From: Nematostella vectensis
Lineage: Eukaryota; Cnidaria; Anthozoa; Actiniaria; Edwardsiidae
Direction of reading: 5' to 3'
DNA length: 64,000 bases
NCBI RefSeq assembly: GCF_932526225.1
Contig: NC_064047.1
Location: 2,975,501 to 3,039,500 of the forward strand
Shown: one piece after another, positions 50,872 to 61,986 of the stretch
How the letters are laid out: every line of letters starts with the position of its first letter
How positions within the stretch are numbered: position 1 is the first letter of the stretch
Made by a program: the position numbers and the translations under genes
Notes under the pieces: generated by a model
The model's input: the letters and a program-made list of their open reading frames with translations, nothing else
What the model was told of the DNA's origin: nothing
Database searches by the model: none

Positions 50872-53800
50872 ATGATGGTTGCGGCTGTCGACACCTCGTC
50901 CTTTCTGCGCATGTCCGCCGCAAGCACTGCGTTTTTCCTCCTCTTCTTCTTCACCCTGAGCCCGCGTATCTCACACCTACTCCGAGGTTACAGCAAATTT
51001 ACGCACGCGCAAAAGATTGATTGGGACACAAGGTGAGATGTTATGTTAATGCGTGAAGACATAGTGGCTACTCGCAAAGCGCAGTAGCTACAAGAAGACA
51101 GTGGGCTTCCAGGTATTTCAAATAATAAATTGATCAGTTTCCTTATATGGAAGTGACCTCGCTCAACAAAAACGAAAATTGTTCAGTTTCGTTATATGGA
51201 AGTGACCTCGCTCAACAAAAACGAAAATTGTTCAGTTTCCTTATATGGAAGTGACCTCGCTCAACAAAAAACCGATAATTGCTCAGTTTCCTTATATGGA
51301 AGTGACCTCGCTCAACAAAAAACCGATAATTGTTCAGTTTCCTTATATGGAAGTGACCTCGCTCAACAAAAAACCGATAATTGTGCAGTTTCGTTATATG
51401 GAAGTGACCTCGCTCAACAAAAACGATAATTGTGCAGTTTCCTTATATGGAAGTGACATCGCTCAACAAAAGCGATATTAAACAAAATTTTCTTTTCTTC
51501 GTAGGGTTGGATCAAATGTCCATGCAGTGCTAGTCAGTCTTATTGCTCTGTACTGCTCGTTCTTTGACACCCACACGCACAGCAATCCCATTTGGTAGGT
51601 AGTCCTGCGGGGGATAACCATTTAAACAAAGAAGGGTACTCCATTAAGCCCGAGGGGGGAGGGGTACCTCATATGGAGGAGAAGCTACCCCATCCGTGGG
51701 GTGCGTGTGTTGTGTGGAGGGGGAGGGGCCACTCGGAATGATCACCGCCTTCCCCTAGATAGTTTCAGCCTTTGTGGCCTAAACTTGTCAGTTTTTACAA
51801 ACTAAGTAATCACTTTGTCATCGTCGTGTTTGTTTTCAGGGGGGAAGGTGTTCTAGTTCGTTACGGCGTCTCAATAACCCTTGGATATTTAATGGCCGGT
51901 AAGCTTGTTTGTGGAGAGCACTCTAATAAGATCCCTGATACCTCTGATACCGCCACGTGGTAAGTCGAAGAATCTCGATCAACCACTCCTTTATTATTGT
52001 TTACAATCGAAAATACAGGCCCGTACCCAGGATTTTTCTTGGGGGGGGGGGGGGGGGGGGGTGGGGAGGAAGGCTGCGAAATCCGAAAAAGTGGACCTAA
52101 TTTTTGGGGGGTAGGGGAGGGGGAAGGGAGTGAGTTTTCTGATAAAAATCTGACCACCCCCCCCCCCCCAGAAAAAACAAAAAGGTATTTTTTGCCTGAG
52201 CTGTATCTCCACGGGACGTTTATTGTCGGATTTGGCTACAAATACAAGTCTGACTTATTGATCAATGACAATGACTTATGGATCAATGACTTTCGGCCAT
52301 TGTGGGGGGGGGATGCGTTCTGCACCCCCCTGGGTACGGGCCTGAAATACCTGTTTTTTGGAAAGATAACTTCAAACCACCAAAGATTCAAGATTAATAA
52401 ATTTTATTAAAATCACTTGCTTTTGAATTAGCCGATGGGAATGGATTCCTTGGTATTGTGCGGGAGAGTAAAATGGCGGTGTGATTGGCTTTCGGTTAAA
52501 CGGTTAATCTATTCGTGTGACCCCAGATTTGTCATACGTTAAGGCATCCTAATTGTTTAATTAAGTACCCTGCTAGCAGAGCTTCCTTCCTGTTTGTTTC
52601 TATCAGTTCACTTATCCGTGTAGCGAGTCTGTTCTTTCGCGCAAATGAACAGACTCGCGACACGGATAAGTGAACTGATATAAAAAACAGGAAAAAGCTC
52701 TGCTAGCTGGGTATTAATTAAGATGTCGTGACAGTGAATTGTTTCGTTCATATTTCGCGATCGTGAATTGTTTTGTGCACATTTCGTGATCGTTGACTTA
52801 TTTCATGCAGTTCGTGATCATGAGTTGTTTCGTGCAGATTTCGTGAATCATTTCGTGATCTTGAATTTTCTCGTGCAGATTTCGTGATCGTGTCGCTGTA
52901 CTACAAGCTGATTGGCGACATCTTCACCATGACACATCACGTGGTCGCCATCCTGTCTTACTGTATACCTGTGGTATGTAAATTTTACACCCTTTATTAC
53001 TATATATTATGATTGTATGGCTCCCATTCGGCACAGGGCCGTACTGGTGAGACACTGGGGGCAGGTCCCCCTAATATGTCATATCAAAAAAATTTAGCCG
53101 AAAATTGTCGTTTTCTCCAAACGCGGTCTCTTACATATAAGGAAACTAATATATTCCTTAATTGGAAAAACTGCATAGTTCTTGTAATTTTTTTAGGTTG
53201 TCGTACCGCAGGTGCTCCGTAAAATTTATGATTTGTAATCAGAAAAGAAAAACAGTGACTGTGACCATCTTTAGTCTATTGAGAAAGTCTTTGAAAAGGT
53301 CGGTACCAGACCCCCAAAACGACAACGTTTTCTCAAAATGTTAAAAAAATCATAAGGAAATGACCAGTAGGGGCGTGGCTGTGCCCCCCCCCCCCCCCCA
53401 TTTTTTTCTTAACGTTTCTGTGTCATGCGCCACACATCCCCCAACATGTCCAGCCTGCTACAGCTTTGCGGTATGTACTCTGGCTGTCAGGGTTTTTAAT
53501 ATGTAAATTTGTTGTTTTACCTTAGGGATTTAGCATAGGACTCTACATTGCAAATTTTCGTCAGCTGGCGGAGTTATCGACTGTGTTTGTTAACCAAAGG
53601 TCAGAACTCATACATTAGCATCTTTGGCGACCTAGGGCGTCGCGGAGATCGGGCACACAGGGAGCGCGGCGCAAGAAAGAAGCCCGTTTCTTTCTCGCGC
53701 CGCGCTCCCTGTGTGCCCGATCTCCGCGACGCCCTGGGTCCCCGAGAATGATAACATTGGGTGTTTTCCCTTCAAAATTTTACAAACAGATGGTGCAAAA

Positions 53801-54260
53801 TGCATTTGCTACTTTTTGTATATATAACAAATTACCCAGATATTATATTTCCAATTCAGCACTTTGAATAGGGAACCCTCGGTAACTCAAAATTATTTTC
53901 CCTTGGGTTTGCTTTATACAATAAGTCAAATCTTTGATCTCATTTCCCACTAGGTGGTACTACTCAGCATGCAAGACACCCCACTCATCACGCGTGTTCG
54001 TGATTAACGCGTGCTGCATGGTGTTATCATTCTTCCTGTGCCGTATTGCTGTTATGCCCTACTACTACTACAAGTGCTATCGGTATATATGGGCCTATAC
54101 CGGGCCGGACCCAGTAGGCATGCCATTACAGGTTTTAACCTTTATGAACAGCGTTTTACTGGATATTATTAATATCTACTGGATGTATCGGATGGTCAAA
54201 GGTGGGCTCAAATTGCTATTGGCGTCGAATAATATCAACGAACGCGAGAAACAATCCTAG
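50872..54260 (+). CDS. TLCD4: TLC-domain membrane protein TLCD4 (TMEM56), six exons
   Basis: Exons 50872-51032, 51505-51594, 51840-51898, 52879-52973, 53526-53599 and 53954-54260 join in phase to 261 codons; human TMEM56 has about the same length. The protein is a multi-pass membrane protein with the TLC (TRAM-LAG1-CLN8) fold, a family linked to ER lipid handling; its precise reaction is not established. Family landmarks are KIDWDTR (48-54), THH (122-124), NFRQLAELS (145-153) and VNQRW (157-161), and near the end LDIINIYWMYRMVKG. Two ATGs lie in tandem (50872 and 50875); either may be used. Intron 1 holds a 49-51 bp minisatellite, intron 3 two foldback elements plus duplicated acceptors, and intron 5 another foldback element. 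Confidence 0.93.
51130..51478. repeat. 49-51 bp minisatellite in TLCD4 intron 1
   Basis: Seven copies of a unit containing TTATATGGAAGTGACCTCGC and CTCAACAAAA, with starts spaced 49, 49, 51, 51, 51 and 49. Length differences come from the A/C run after CAACAAAA. Non-coding within the intron. Confidence 0.9.
52016..52344. mobile_element. 329-bp CAGGCCCGTACCC MITE, copy 2, in TLCD4 intron 3
   Basis: CAGGCCCGTACCCAGG on the left and CCTGGGTACGGGCCTG on the right are perfect inverted ends. AAATA is duplicated on both flanks. Long G and C runs lie inside. It is related to 24276-24601 in the opposite orientation. Confidence 0.87.
52566..52713. mobile_element. 148-bp foldback element with exact 9-bp target duplication
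   Basis: The whole element is a near-perfect hairpin: TACCCTGCTAGCAGAGCTT pairs with AAGCTCTGCTAGCTGGGTA, and ATCAGTTCACTTATCCGTGT pairs with its inverse near 52665. TTAATTAAG is duplicated exactly at 52557-52565 and 52714-52722. The 9-bp duplication and fully inverted structure suit a Mutator-like foldback element. Confidence 0.88.
52742..52890 (+). repeat. Tandem repeat carrying copies of the TLCD4 exon 4 acceptor
   Basis: Units of roughly 28-41 bp built from TTTCGTGATCGTGAATTG and TCGTGCAG run into the true acceptor of exon 4 (AG at 52877-52878). TCGTGCAGATTTCGTGA also occurs 41 bp upstream (AG at 52836-52837), and a weaker TTCATGCAGTTCGTGATC lies further up. The first bases of exon 4 are therefore the last unit of the repeat. 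Confidence 0.78.
53619..53750. mobile_element. 132-bp foldback MITE in TLCD4 intron 5
   Basis: An almost perfect hairpin: GGGCGTCGCGGAGATCGGGC and ACACAGGGAGCGCGGCG have inverse copies ending CCGAGAATG. Same family as 31073-31190, but much more GC-rich and better paired, so probably younger or less decayed. Flanks ATACATTAG and ATAACATTG are similar but not an exact duplication. Confidence 0.82.
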
Positions 54261-54386
54261 AATAGCAAAACCTAAACCCCTAGGTCATCAATACACTCTC
54301 CTTTATAAGAACGTCAAATTTTCAGCATCTATAGACTGTAAATACAAATGAATCATTAAAAGAGAATTACAAAAATGATTAATAAC

Positions 54387-54392
54387 AATAAA
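54387..54392 (+). terminator. TLCD4 polyadenylation signal (AATAAA)
   Basis: AATAAA lies 127 bp after the TLCD4 stop codon and is followed by a T-rich stretch (ATGTTTCTTGTT). Further AATAAA-like words occur near 54594 and 54612, so alternative cleavage is possible. Confidence 0.5.
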
Positions 54393-54745
54393 ATGTTTCT
54401 TGTTATGAACAAAATTTGATTCTCCATCTTAAAACACTAACAAAATATTTTACTGCTATCTGAGCTCCCTCCTTTTCTCAAAACTCAGCCTGGACGTTCT
54501 CAAAAAAATGTTCTGATAAAAAAGTACATCATATCTCATATATACATGATATATAGAAGTCATAAGTTGTAAAATATTTTTGTAATTTTATTCTAAATAA
54601 TTTCTATATAAATAAATGATTTCATCTATACATGAACGTATTTTTCATTTTCAAAAGTTTTACAAAAGTCGACATTTACCCATCAAGGTGTTATGCTTCT
54701 CGTAAGGTTTAAATGCAATTCTACCTCGTAACTTTGGCTCTTCCC
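54393..54745. other. TLCD4 3' flank
   Basis: AT-rich DNA between the TLCD4 polyadenylation signal and a TTAA element. No further feature seen. Confidence 0.45.
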
Positions 54746-54981
54746 TTAAAGCCGCATTGTCACCAGTTTACTTCCGGTCAATTACGTAAAAATTTCCGAT
54801 GATTTTTAACGGAAAACGCGAAAAATATGTCAAAATATTGAAAGCAGTGTGTCTATTGGAAGTTTCTTTGATGTGATTGATAATTTAGAGCGGATGGTTG
54901 TTAAATATCTCGGGTTCTAATAGATTCTTTTGAGGTTTCCGTCGGACCTCCGGAAGTAAATTGGTGACAATGCGGCTTTAA
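54746..54981. mobile_element. 236-bp TTAA-flanked MITE
   Basis: TTAA stands at both ends (54746-54749, 54978-54981). Inside it, AGCCGCATTGTCACCAGTTT and its inverse (GGTGACAATGCGGCT) form terminal repeats of about 28 bp with few mismatches. The TTAA target again suggests piggyBac-type mobilisation, by a family with different ends from 31376-32368. Confidence 0.78.
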
Positions 54982-55482
54982 AAATCGGAACATTGGATCT
55001 TTTTGAAAACGAAAACGGATACGTGTGGACGGGGTTCTTTGAGCCTCTGCCAGCCGCCATTTTGTCATTCTAGCAAAGTGCAAGAGGGGAAGCTGTTGTG
55101 ATATTTTAAATTGAATTCAGTAAATAAAGCACAAGTTTGTAATTTCAGATGGTTAGGTGGATTTGTTCTCATAATTTGTCTCCAATATAACAAAAACAAA
55201 GGTTTGGTTGACATGGGCTCTTTAAGATTAACGAAGGTGGAGAGCATACAACGGTGCACATTATGCAAGATTTTAGTGCGAACTAAGAAAAGGTTGTAGC
55301 ACACTGACGAATCTAGAATGTGTGCCATTGTAGTCTGTCCAGTTTCGAAAATCGTATATTTCGTATTGTTTAAGAAGGGGGGGGGGGGGGGCAGGCGAGA
55401 ATATATTAATTGATGAAATTGGGGAATGAATTCATAGGGTTAAAGGTTGTTCCCTTACTAGGGACACTCCCTGGAACCACTG

Positions 55483-58400
55483 TTACACTAATCTACCAAG
55501 GAACACTGCCTTTGGGTACGCATCCTGTAGCTTCTGCCATTGCACCATGAAATGGTCTGCCAGTCGATACATGATAAGACCAGACAGGGAGAGGGTTTTG
55601 ACGCGGCATACACTCTCTATGTAGACCAAAGTTGTATTATGCATGCCAAGAATCTACATGGAAAAATAAAAAGGAAAAGTTCTAAAGGAAGCTCTGTTAA
55701 TGAAATACTTTGATATGCAGACAATCTAAAGATAAATTTTAATGAAGTTTTAACCCATTGACTCCTGGCTTTTTTTGAGCTGAATTTACAAAAAGCAGAC
55801 TGAAAACAGATACCTTCCCCCCCTATTCTGAGTTTTATACAGCCCGTCAAAGTCAAACACAGCTGCACCTAGTCAGCGGTATCCAAGCTTTCCAACAGTG
55901 CTTTGCGGTCCCCACTTTTAATCCCTTGTCATTGTGCTAAAGCCAGCACAAGTTGATGGCTGCTTGTATTTTTATCAAAAATACAGCTATGAGCATATTA
56001 GGAGAGTGTCTCAGGACATCATGAAGTCTACTGAGGCATAATTGAGTGCTTTGCTTATGGATATTTGCAAGTAAAGGTGGATTCATGATGATTTTTTCTT
56101 GTTTGGCTTTGCCTGGATGAGAAAACAATTTTCTAATCACCACAGCTCTCCTAAATGCTGTCTTTTCTGAAACCAAATTGATTCCAAAATTGTTTACACT
56201 GCTATTCTGAGTCTGTATGACCTGGAATTGATTTGTTTGGCTTCAGGGTGAAAAGACTTATAAAAAACCATCTGACTTTGGGGAGAGTGTTGACTGGCCC
56301 TCCACTCGTGAATTTTCCCCTGGATCTCCCAGAATGCTTTGCAATACGTAAAGGCATCTTCGGGGTTTTACAAGCCTTCAAGGAGTGGACATTGTGTTTT
56401 GAGGCCATGGAAATGTACCTGGAGGATCAGAATAAAGGTTTCTATTTGTGTCTTGAGCTATGTTTGCTGATCTCTCTCCCTTGTGTGGTATTTTGAGCAT
56501 TTTATTGAGAGGGGTGATTCTGCTTTTCTCGATTTGAAATTTGTCAAAGAACCTGTGCTATTATTTGGCTTAAGAGTAGTTGAAAACACCTGGGTTGGAT
56601 GCATATCTGCAAGACCATTTATCCCTTAGACTGATGCCTGAGTATCTTCATCTTGTTGTGTTTATTTTGCATTTATGGATTTTTTGGGTTGTGGGTACTT
56701 CCCAAAGCCGGTACAGGCCGGTTGAGGGGTCAATGTGTTAAAGAAAATAGTTTTAAAGATGGAAGCCATGCATGCCAAGAAATTAGATTATTTTTTCTTA
56801 AATAGAAAAAAAAACTGTTATAGTATTACTGTACCTTCACTTACTGGCCTGAGAAGTTGGTTTACTCACCCATTTAAGGTCATTCGCTTTTTACTTTTAT
56901 TCAATGGAGAGGGAAACTTTACTGAAGTTAAGAGCAGGGCTAATTGTTTAAAATAGGGCTTATTATTTTAAATCATTGTTATTTGAAATTTCAGCAAACC
57001 AACCCTTTACATGTAAAACCATGTTTTGGTAGAAAAGAGCTTTCAATAAAATATCTATTTTTGGGTGTTTTTTTTGGGGGGGCATAGAACTATGAGAAAT
57101 TGAGCTACAAACCTTAAGAAGAACCGCAGCTATACAAACAGGCACACAAGTTCCTGGGCCATTGCACAGAATCTGAAATAATATAGCAGGTAAGGTTCCC
57201 TTTCAAATTATTATCCCCTCTAGGTTGAAATCCCCTCTAGGTCGAAATCCTCTCTAGGTCGAAATCATCAAATAAGTGTACATCTTCAAATACTATAAGC
57301 ATCCCATCTCAAATACTTGCCTAACTGCTGGCAGTAAAATTTTTTCCCCTTTAAAGAGTGATATATTGATACAATTATTCACTCTTTATCTTGAATACCC
57401 ACCAAGTCAGGCTTGACGTCATGGACCAGTGGAAGAGTGGCCTTGAAGGCGTATAATGTGGTGAGTACAGATGAGACATAAGTCTGTTTCACTTCTCTGC
57501 TGCGAGGGATTCTTAGGATTTCATAATCTTTGTGCTGAAAAAGATAATCAACTATTTTTATTAGATTTCACTGGGTGGGATCCTGGTCCCTGCAGTGAAC
57601 TTGCACAGCTTTAACCACTTTTTTTCGTTAACAATCCAAACAAATAAATCTTTAAAGCATAAACTTTGCAAACAATTTTGTTAGCAAAGTTTGAGGCCCT
57701 TTTAAGACCCACAGGAACCATGGTATATATTATCAGAAGTTATCTACTCTTCGTGACTGTGTCATTTTGTCAAAGTGCTTATACCTTACAGGAAACAATA
57801 TGATACAAATTAGGGACAGCTCATCAATACAGGCAAATACCAGTATTCCCAGGGAAATTCCTCCCGTAATGAAAAAATATTCCCCCAAAAATTGTCTGGA
57901 GATACAGTCACTTATCACAAAACAAATCAATACAAATAAAAATGGATTAAATAAATAATATCTCTCTTTTCTTTCTATCTTCTTCTGTCTTTTTCTTACT
58001 TGCTTTTCAGCTGCCTCCTCTTTGAAAATTTCTGGTTTTTGTTTGGATTCAAACTCCACCACCTTCTCCTCACTCATTTTGTCGGTGTCGGCAATGAGGT
58101 ACATTCTTGGGTTATACATATCAGATAACCCGCTCATGAGTCTTATCATCTCTGATGTATGCCCCCCTGTACAAAAACAATAAAACAATCTTTTTAAGGG
58201 TATATCGAGGGTTTTTTGAAGAAACGAACCAACCTTGAATTGAGGGCACAAGAAGGTATTCTTAGCACTTTTCACCCAAAAGTCAACTAGTTTTCGATCT
58301 TGAACAGATATTTAGCACTGTTGACTGTAATAGTACCCCCCTCCCTCCCTCCCTGAAAAAAAAACACCCTTTAACATTCAGAAATAATAAGTTATAATAT

Positions 58401-58652
58401 AAGAGAGCTGATCTCACAAATCTAAGACCAAATGAATCTATTGAAGAATTTACAAACAAAATACCCATGTCACTTGGGCTTTTTAAAGGCAATGGCCGAC
58501 TCACCTGATCCCATGACTATCAATGTTTTTACTGGCTTACTGCGCGGCTGTATTTCCATCTTTCTTCGTCCTAAAACCCACCAAATTCTTGCAAATGCCG
58601 CGATAAATAGCGCAAGCAAAACACAGCAGCAAAATACGACAACAACCGCCAT
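55483..58652 (-). CDS. ALG14: ALG14, UDP-GlcNAc transferase membrane subunit, five exons
   Basis: Exons 58652-58505, 58166-58000, 57534-57403, 57172-57113 and 55653-55483 join in phase to 225 residues (human about 216). ALG14 anchors the catalytic subunit ALG13 to the ER membrane. Together they add the second GlcNAc to dolichol-PP-GlcNAc in N-glycan precursor synthesis. A membrane anchor spans about residues 3-24. GSGGHT (48-53) is the nucleotide-sugar-type glycine loop, and ADTD (75-78), IPRSREV (114-120), NGPGTCVP (153-160) and YIESVCRV (180-187) match the family. The end VFLGRLV resembles the conserved ALG14 C-terminus. The start codon sits in CAAAATGGCGG. Intron 4 (1,459 bp) contains a 992-bp piggyBac-like insertion, and intron 3 a short 17-bp repeat. 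It converges with TLCD4. Confidence 0.95.
55750..56741. mobile_element. 992-bp piggyBac-like element, copy 2, in ALG14 intron 4
   Basis: TTAA lies at both ends (55750-55753, 56738-56741), with ends TTAACCCATTGACTCCT and, inverted, TTAACACATTGACCCCT. It is the reverse-oriented sister of 31376-32368, similar along its whole length with scattered substitutions and small indels. It sits between exon 5 and exon 4 of ALG14 without touching splice sites. Confidence 0.87.
57219..57265. repeat. 17-bp triple repeat in ALG14 intron 3
   Basis: Three adjacent copies of a CCCTCTAGGTCGAAAT-type unit (variants CTCTAGGTTGAAATC and CTCTAGGTCGAAATC) lie about 47 bp from the acceptor of exon 4. Confidence 0.65.
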
Positions 58653-58809
58653 TTTGGATGCGTGATGAAATAACAGACTGGAAACTATTTACCCGTGGCA
58701 TTTGGAAGTAACATTGGGCTTCCTGTGGTGCAAGTCTAAACTGGTTTCCAGGGCTTCCTGAGCTTCAGGCAATGTTTTTTTACCGGTGTTAGGATTGCTG
58801 AGAAAAACT
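58653..58809. promoter_or_regulatory. ALG14 upstream flank
   Basis: The 157 bp before the ALG14 start codon must include its promoter. There is no TATA box. The only notable motif is AAAATGGCGG at the start codon itself, which resembles a YY1-type element often found at TATA-less housekeeping starts. Confidence 0.35.
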
Positions 58810-59100
58810 CAGGGGCGGATCCAAAAATGGGGGGGGGGGGGGGGGGGTTAATGGCCGGATAGACGTCTTATAACTTATCCAGTGGTTCTTGGTACGTCAC
58901 ATAGATCTAACAATAAACTTCATCAAGCCCCTGACTTCATGCTGAATTCAAGGTTTGTCGCGCAGTAAAGTCAAGCAGGGGAAAGCACATGGACAGTACC
59001 TCTCGTCCCTCAGACATTAATTTTCTTCAAACAAAGGGACTTTTTTTTACTCAAAACTGAGTGGGGTGGATATCCACCCCCCCCCCCCCCCCCTCCCCTG
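58810..59100. mobile_element. 291-bp MITE with AAACT target duplication
   Basis: It starts CAGGGGCGGATCC and ends TCCCCTG, with GGATCC-like and GGATATCC segments next to long G and C runs at the two ends. AAACT is duplicated at 58805-58809 and 59101-59105. The ends are shorter than in 52016-52344 but share the CAGG start and the 5-bp target. Confidence 0.65.
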
Positions 59101-60171
59101 AAACTTAACAAAATATAGGCCACATTTCTAAATAATGTAAGTGCAATTACAAATTATTAGGGAAATTTGTAGGCTGGACTTAGTTGCCTTAAGGGAAAAG
59201 GCACTCATAAGGCATAATAAAAACAGACGCCTACCCAACCAGGAAGAGAAAAGGCCAGGTACCTTTGAGAGCAGATGCCTCTAGCCAGGGGTGGGGGGAA
59301 CTTTCAGGCATCTTCTTGTCATTTCCTATGGGCACTACGGTACTTTAATGCCCCCCCCCCCCCTGTGTTATTGGTTACCCCATCTAATCAAATAACTGAA
59401 TGATACACTATTTGCACATTTATTGATCAATAACAGTATTTAAAACACTTTTTTACATCTACCATGCAACCGTCAGCATTACCTAATATGAAGCTATCAT
59501 CATTTACTATAAAACTCATATATTGCATATATATGGTATATTTTGATAGGCCCAATATGGGTTATTTTAGGCCGGCCAGCGGGTATTATATGAACAAAAG
59601 CGAAACCATGCCGCATCGGCCATAATAAGTAAAAAGTTTGACATTTGAACCGAATTTGAATAAAACGTTACATAATAATATCTTAGTTTAGTATTGCATG
59701 CTTTTATCTACTTTATTTGTAGTCTACTGTCCAGTTGTTCTTACCACTGCCATGTAATGTGCTTGCATGTTAGAGGTCAGAACAACTGCATTAGGGACTA
59801 CTTTTGGAATTAAATTAGCTCTTCTTATTTGAAATATTACTGCCTTACATTCTTATTAATTTTAAAATTTGTTGTCACTGCAAATAAATATATATATATT
59901 ATTTCTAGTTATTGTGAGAGTGCTTATAGAATAGTCTGTAAGTAAGCTTAAACGCCCTTCTAAAGTCTACAACGTTTGGCTACTTTTCGCTAGAAGAGAA
60001 AAGTTAGAAGCCCACGTTAGTACTTATGTTCAGAGAATTGGGCATTGGCTGAAGTTCAGTGACAAATATGTTTTTAAAACGAACGGAACTATTTTACTGT
60101 GTTGAAAAAACTGACGCTATAACACATCTCTTTATCGATTATGGGAAATCATTTCCACAGGAAGTCTGAAT
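59101..60171. other. Intergenic between ALG14 and the FGF gene
   Basis: No supported gene. It should contain the FGF 3' UTR next to 60172. A long C run lies at 59350-59363. Confidence 0.45.
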
Positions 60172-61986
60172 TCATTTTGATTTTATGACGAGGAACTGTG
60201 TTGCCGTTTGGCCCGGTTTTGTTTTTGTGGCTCGCTTGATCTGTCCGTTGCGTTTGATGGCTACCAGCATATCATGGGGATTCTGCATGAAATATCTATG
60301 TGAAGCGTATGAGTGAAAAGCGTTCAATTCGTGGATTTCTTGAAAAATTGTCTCTCTAGATCGCAGATGTTTCTGAAAAAAAAAACATCAAAGGTTCCTT
60401 AATATTTATTTCATTTTTGAATTACAACCGCCTAGGCAGGGGCGTAGCCAGGGGGGTGGCCTAGGGGGCCCGGGCCCCCTTTTTAGCAGCCATAATAATC
60501 TAACCAGAGTAGATTAATCAGTAACTTCACTAGCAAACCAGCGAGGCAAAGAAAGGAGTGCACACCAGAGCACGATAGAATCCTCATTGTTAAAAGTTCT
60601 TACCTTTGAACACGATGATTCGCGCGTGCTAAAACAGGGGCGTGTTTGGAGAAAAACACAGGGTGGGGTCCAAAGTAGAAAGTCATTAACCCCGGGTCAA
60701 TTAAGTTCAAATCCATATCCTTGGTTCTGTTAATAGGTCACTAGATCTATTGGAAACTTTGCCATCTAAATGCACATATGAAATTAACCATCTTCCAATT
60801 AAAAACAAGTGTCAACTGGTAGCGTAATCATCTCGTCACACACACGAGTAGGGTGAGGTCCGGATCCTTTGGCCTCCCCCCCCCCCCCCCCCTCGGGAAA
60901 CGCGCCTAATGTCAGATTATTTGTAACTCACCGTCGTTCTAAGTGCACCGTCTCTCTTCATTGAAAGGTATCGGCCCGTGGCGACGCTCTTCAGCTTGAC
61001 AAGACTGGGGCCGAATGATTGCATCTCGAAGTGAACTACAAAAATAATCGTAACACATATTAAGAGTATGAAGAAAAACTACATAGAAAATCTGCATAGA
61101 AAGACATACAACTAAGCAATCATATGCTTCAGCACATATCGTATTTGCAAGTATGTAATAATGGTTCAGGTTTTCTGTGGTATGAATTTTGGAACACATG
61201 TAGCTTGCAAGACATTCACAGTCTGTAGGACCGATGAGAATAGCAACGGCTGGAAATTAAGCTTAGTGATTTCATTGTTGTGAGTAACAAACCTTTTTCG
61301 CTGTATCCGCCGGACAGTGATAAAGGAAACCAAACACTGTGCATTGGCTTGAGATAAATATTGCGCAGATATGAGCTAAGACCCCTTAGAGCCTAGAGTG
61401 TAACAATACAAACTTGTGAATGGTTCCATGGTCTTGCGAACGAATCGCCTTAAACGACGCTCCGAGTTTTATTTATATATTATTTATTTACCAAAACAAA
61501 CAATCGCTATGTTTTACTGACTTAAAATGAAGAAATTGTAGCAGTGACTTGATTAGACAACTTCGACATGTCGTTATTCTTATCATAAAGAAGACCTCTT
61601 TTGCACTATTGGTGTGCGCCAAATATGGAATTTCAAGCAGTGGGTTGATTGGGCAAATTCAACATGACGTCATTGTACTTACTGTATTTGCTTCTTTGGT
61701 CCAATGTTCCTCGCACTAGCCCAGTTGGGAGAATTTGTAGATGATACCCACTTCGGCAGAAAATCGTGCAGCGAACCTTGTTAGTTGGTTTTTTCGTGAG
61801 TGACAGGATACTGCGCCAGTTGACATCGGTTTGTGAATGAGCCCAGTTGTAATCCCTGTAAATTTTTGTTTTGTTTTTCAATCTTGCGTTGGCGTGTTTT
61901 TTCTTTCTGCGAACACTTCTTTTGCTTTCCACAACATCATAAGAGAGGAGAAGTACAAGGAACAGGAGTTTATAAGGTGGACGCAT
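60172..61986 (-). CDS. Secreted fibroblast growth factor, three exons
   Basis: Exons 61986-61683, 61035-60932 and 60372-60172 join in phase to 202 residues. Residues 1-21 (MRPPYKLLFLVLLLSYDVVES) form a signal peptide, followed by a basic stretch (KRSVRRKKK, 22-30). The beta-trefoil core starts at CRSGYHLQILPTGLVRGTLD (77-96) and continues with LKSVATGRYLSMKRDGAL. It ends with AIKRNGQIKRATKTKPGQTA (174-193), the heparin-binding strand region of FGFs. Exon borders fall at the usual FGF positions, after the TLDQRSKY-type and the G-x-L-type segments. FGFs signal through FGFR tyrosine kinases at the cell surface. The cysteine usual in the strand after exon 3 begins is absent (ETIFQEI instead). The subfamily (FGF1- or FGF8-like) cannot be fixed by eye, so no symbol is given. 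Intron 2 holds a partial CAGGGGCGTAGCCAGG-type transposon. Confidence 0.92.
60436..60480. mobile_element. Transposon-end fragment in FGF intron 2
   Basis: CAGGGGCGTAGCCAGGGGGG at 60436 is the kind of terminal sequence seen on many hAT-like MITEs and is followed by a GGCCCGGGCC palindrome. No convincing opposite end was found, so it is partial or decayed. Confidence 0.4.

Noticed and set aside
57733-58275. Single-exon 180-codon reading of the ALG14 region
   Set aside because: Splice sites at 58166 and 58000 and the family alignment show that only the middle part is exonic; both ends run into introns.
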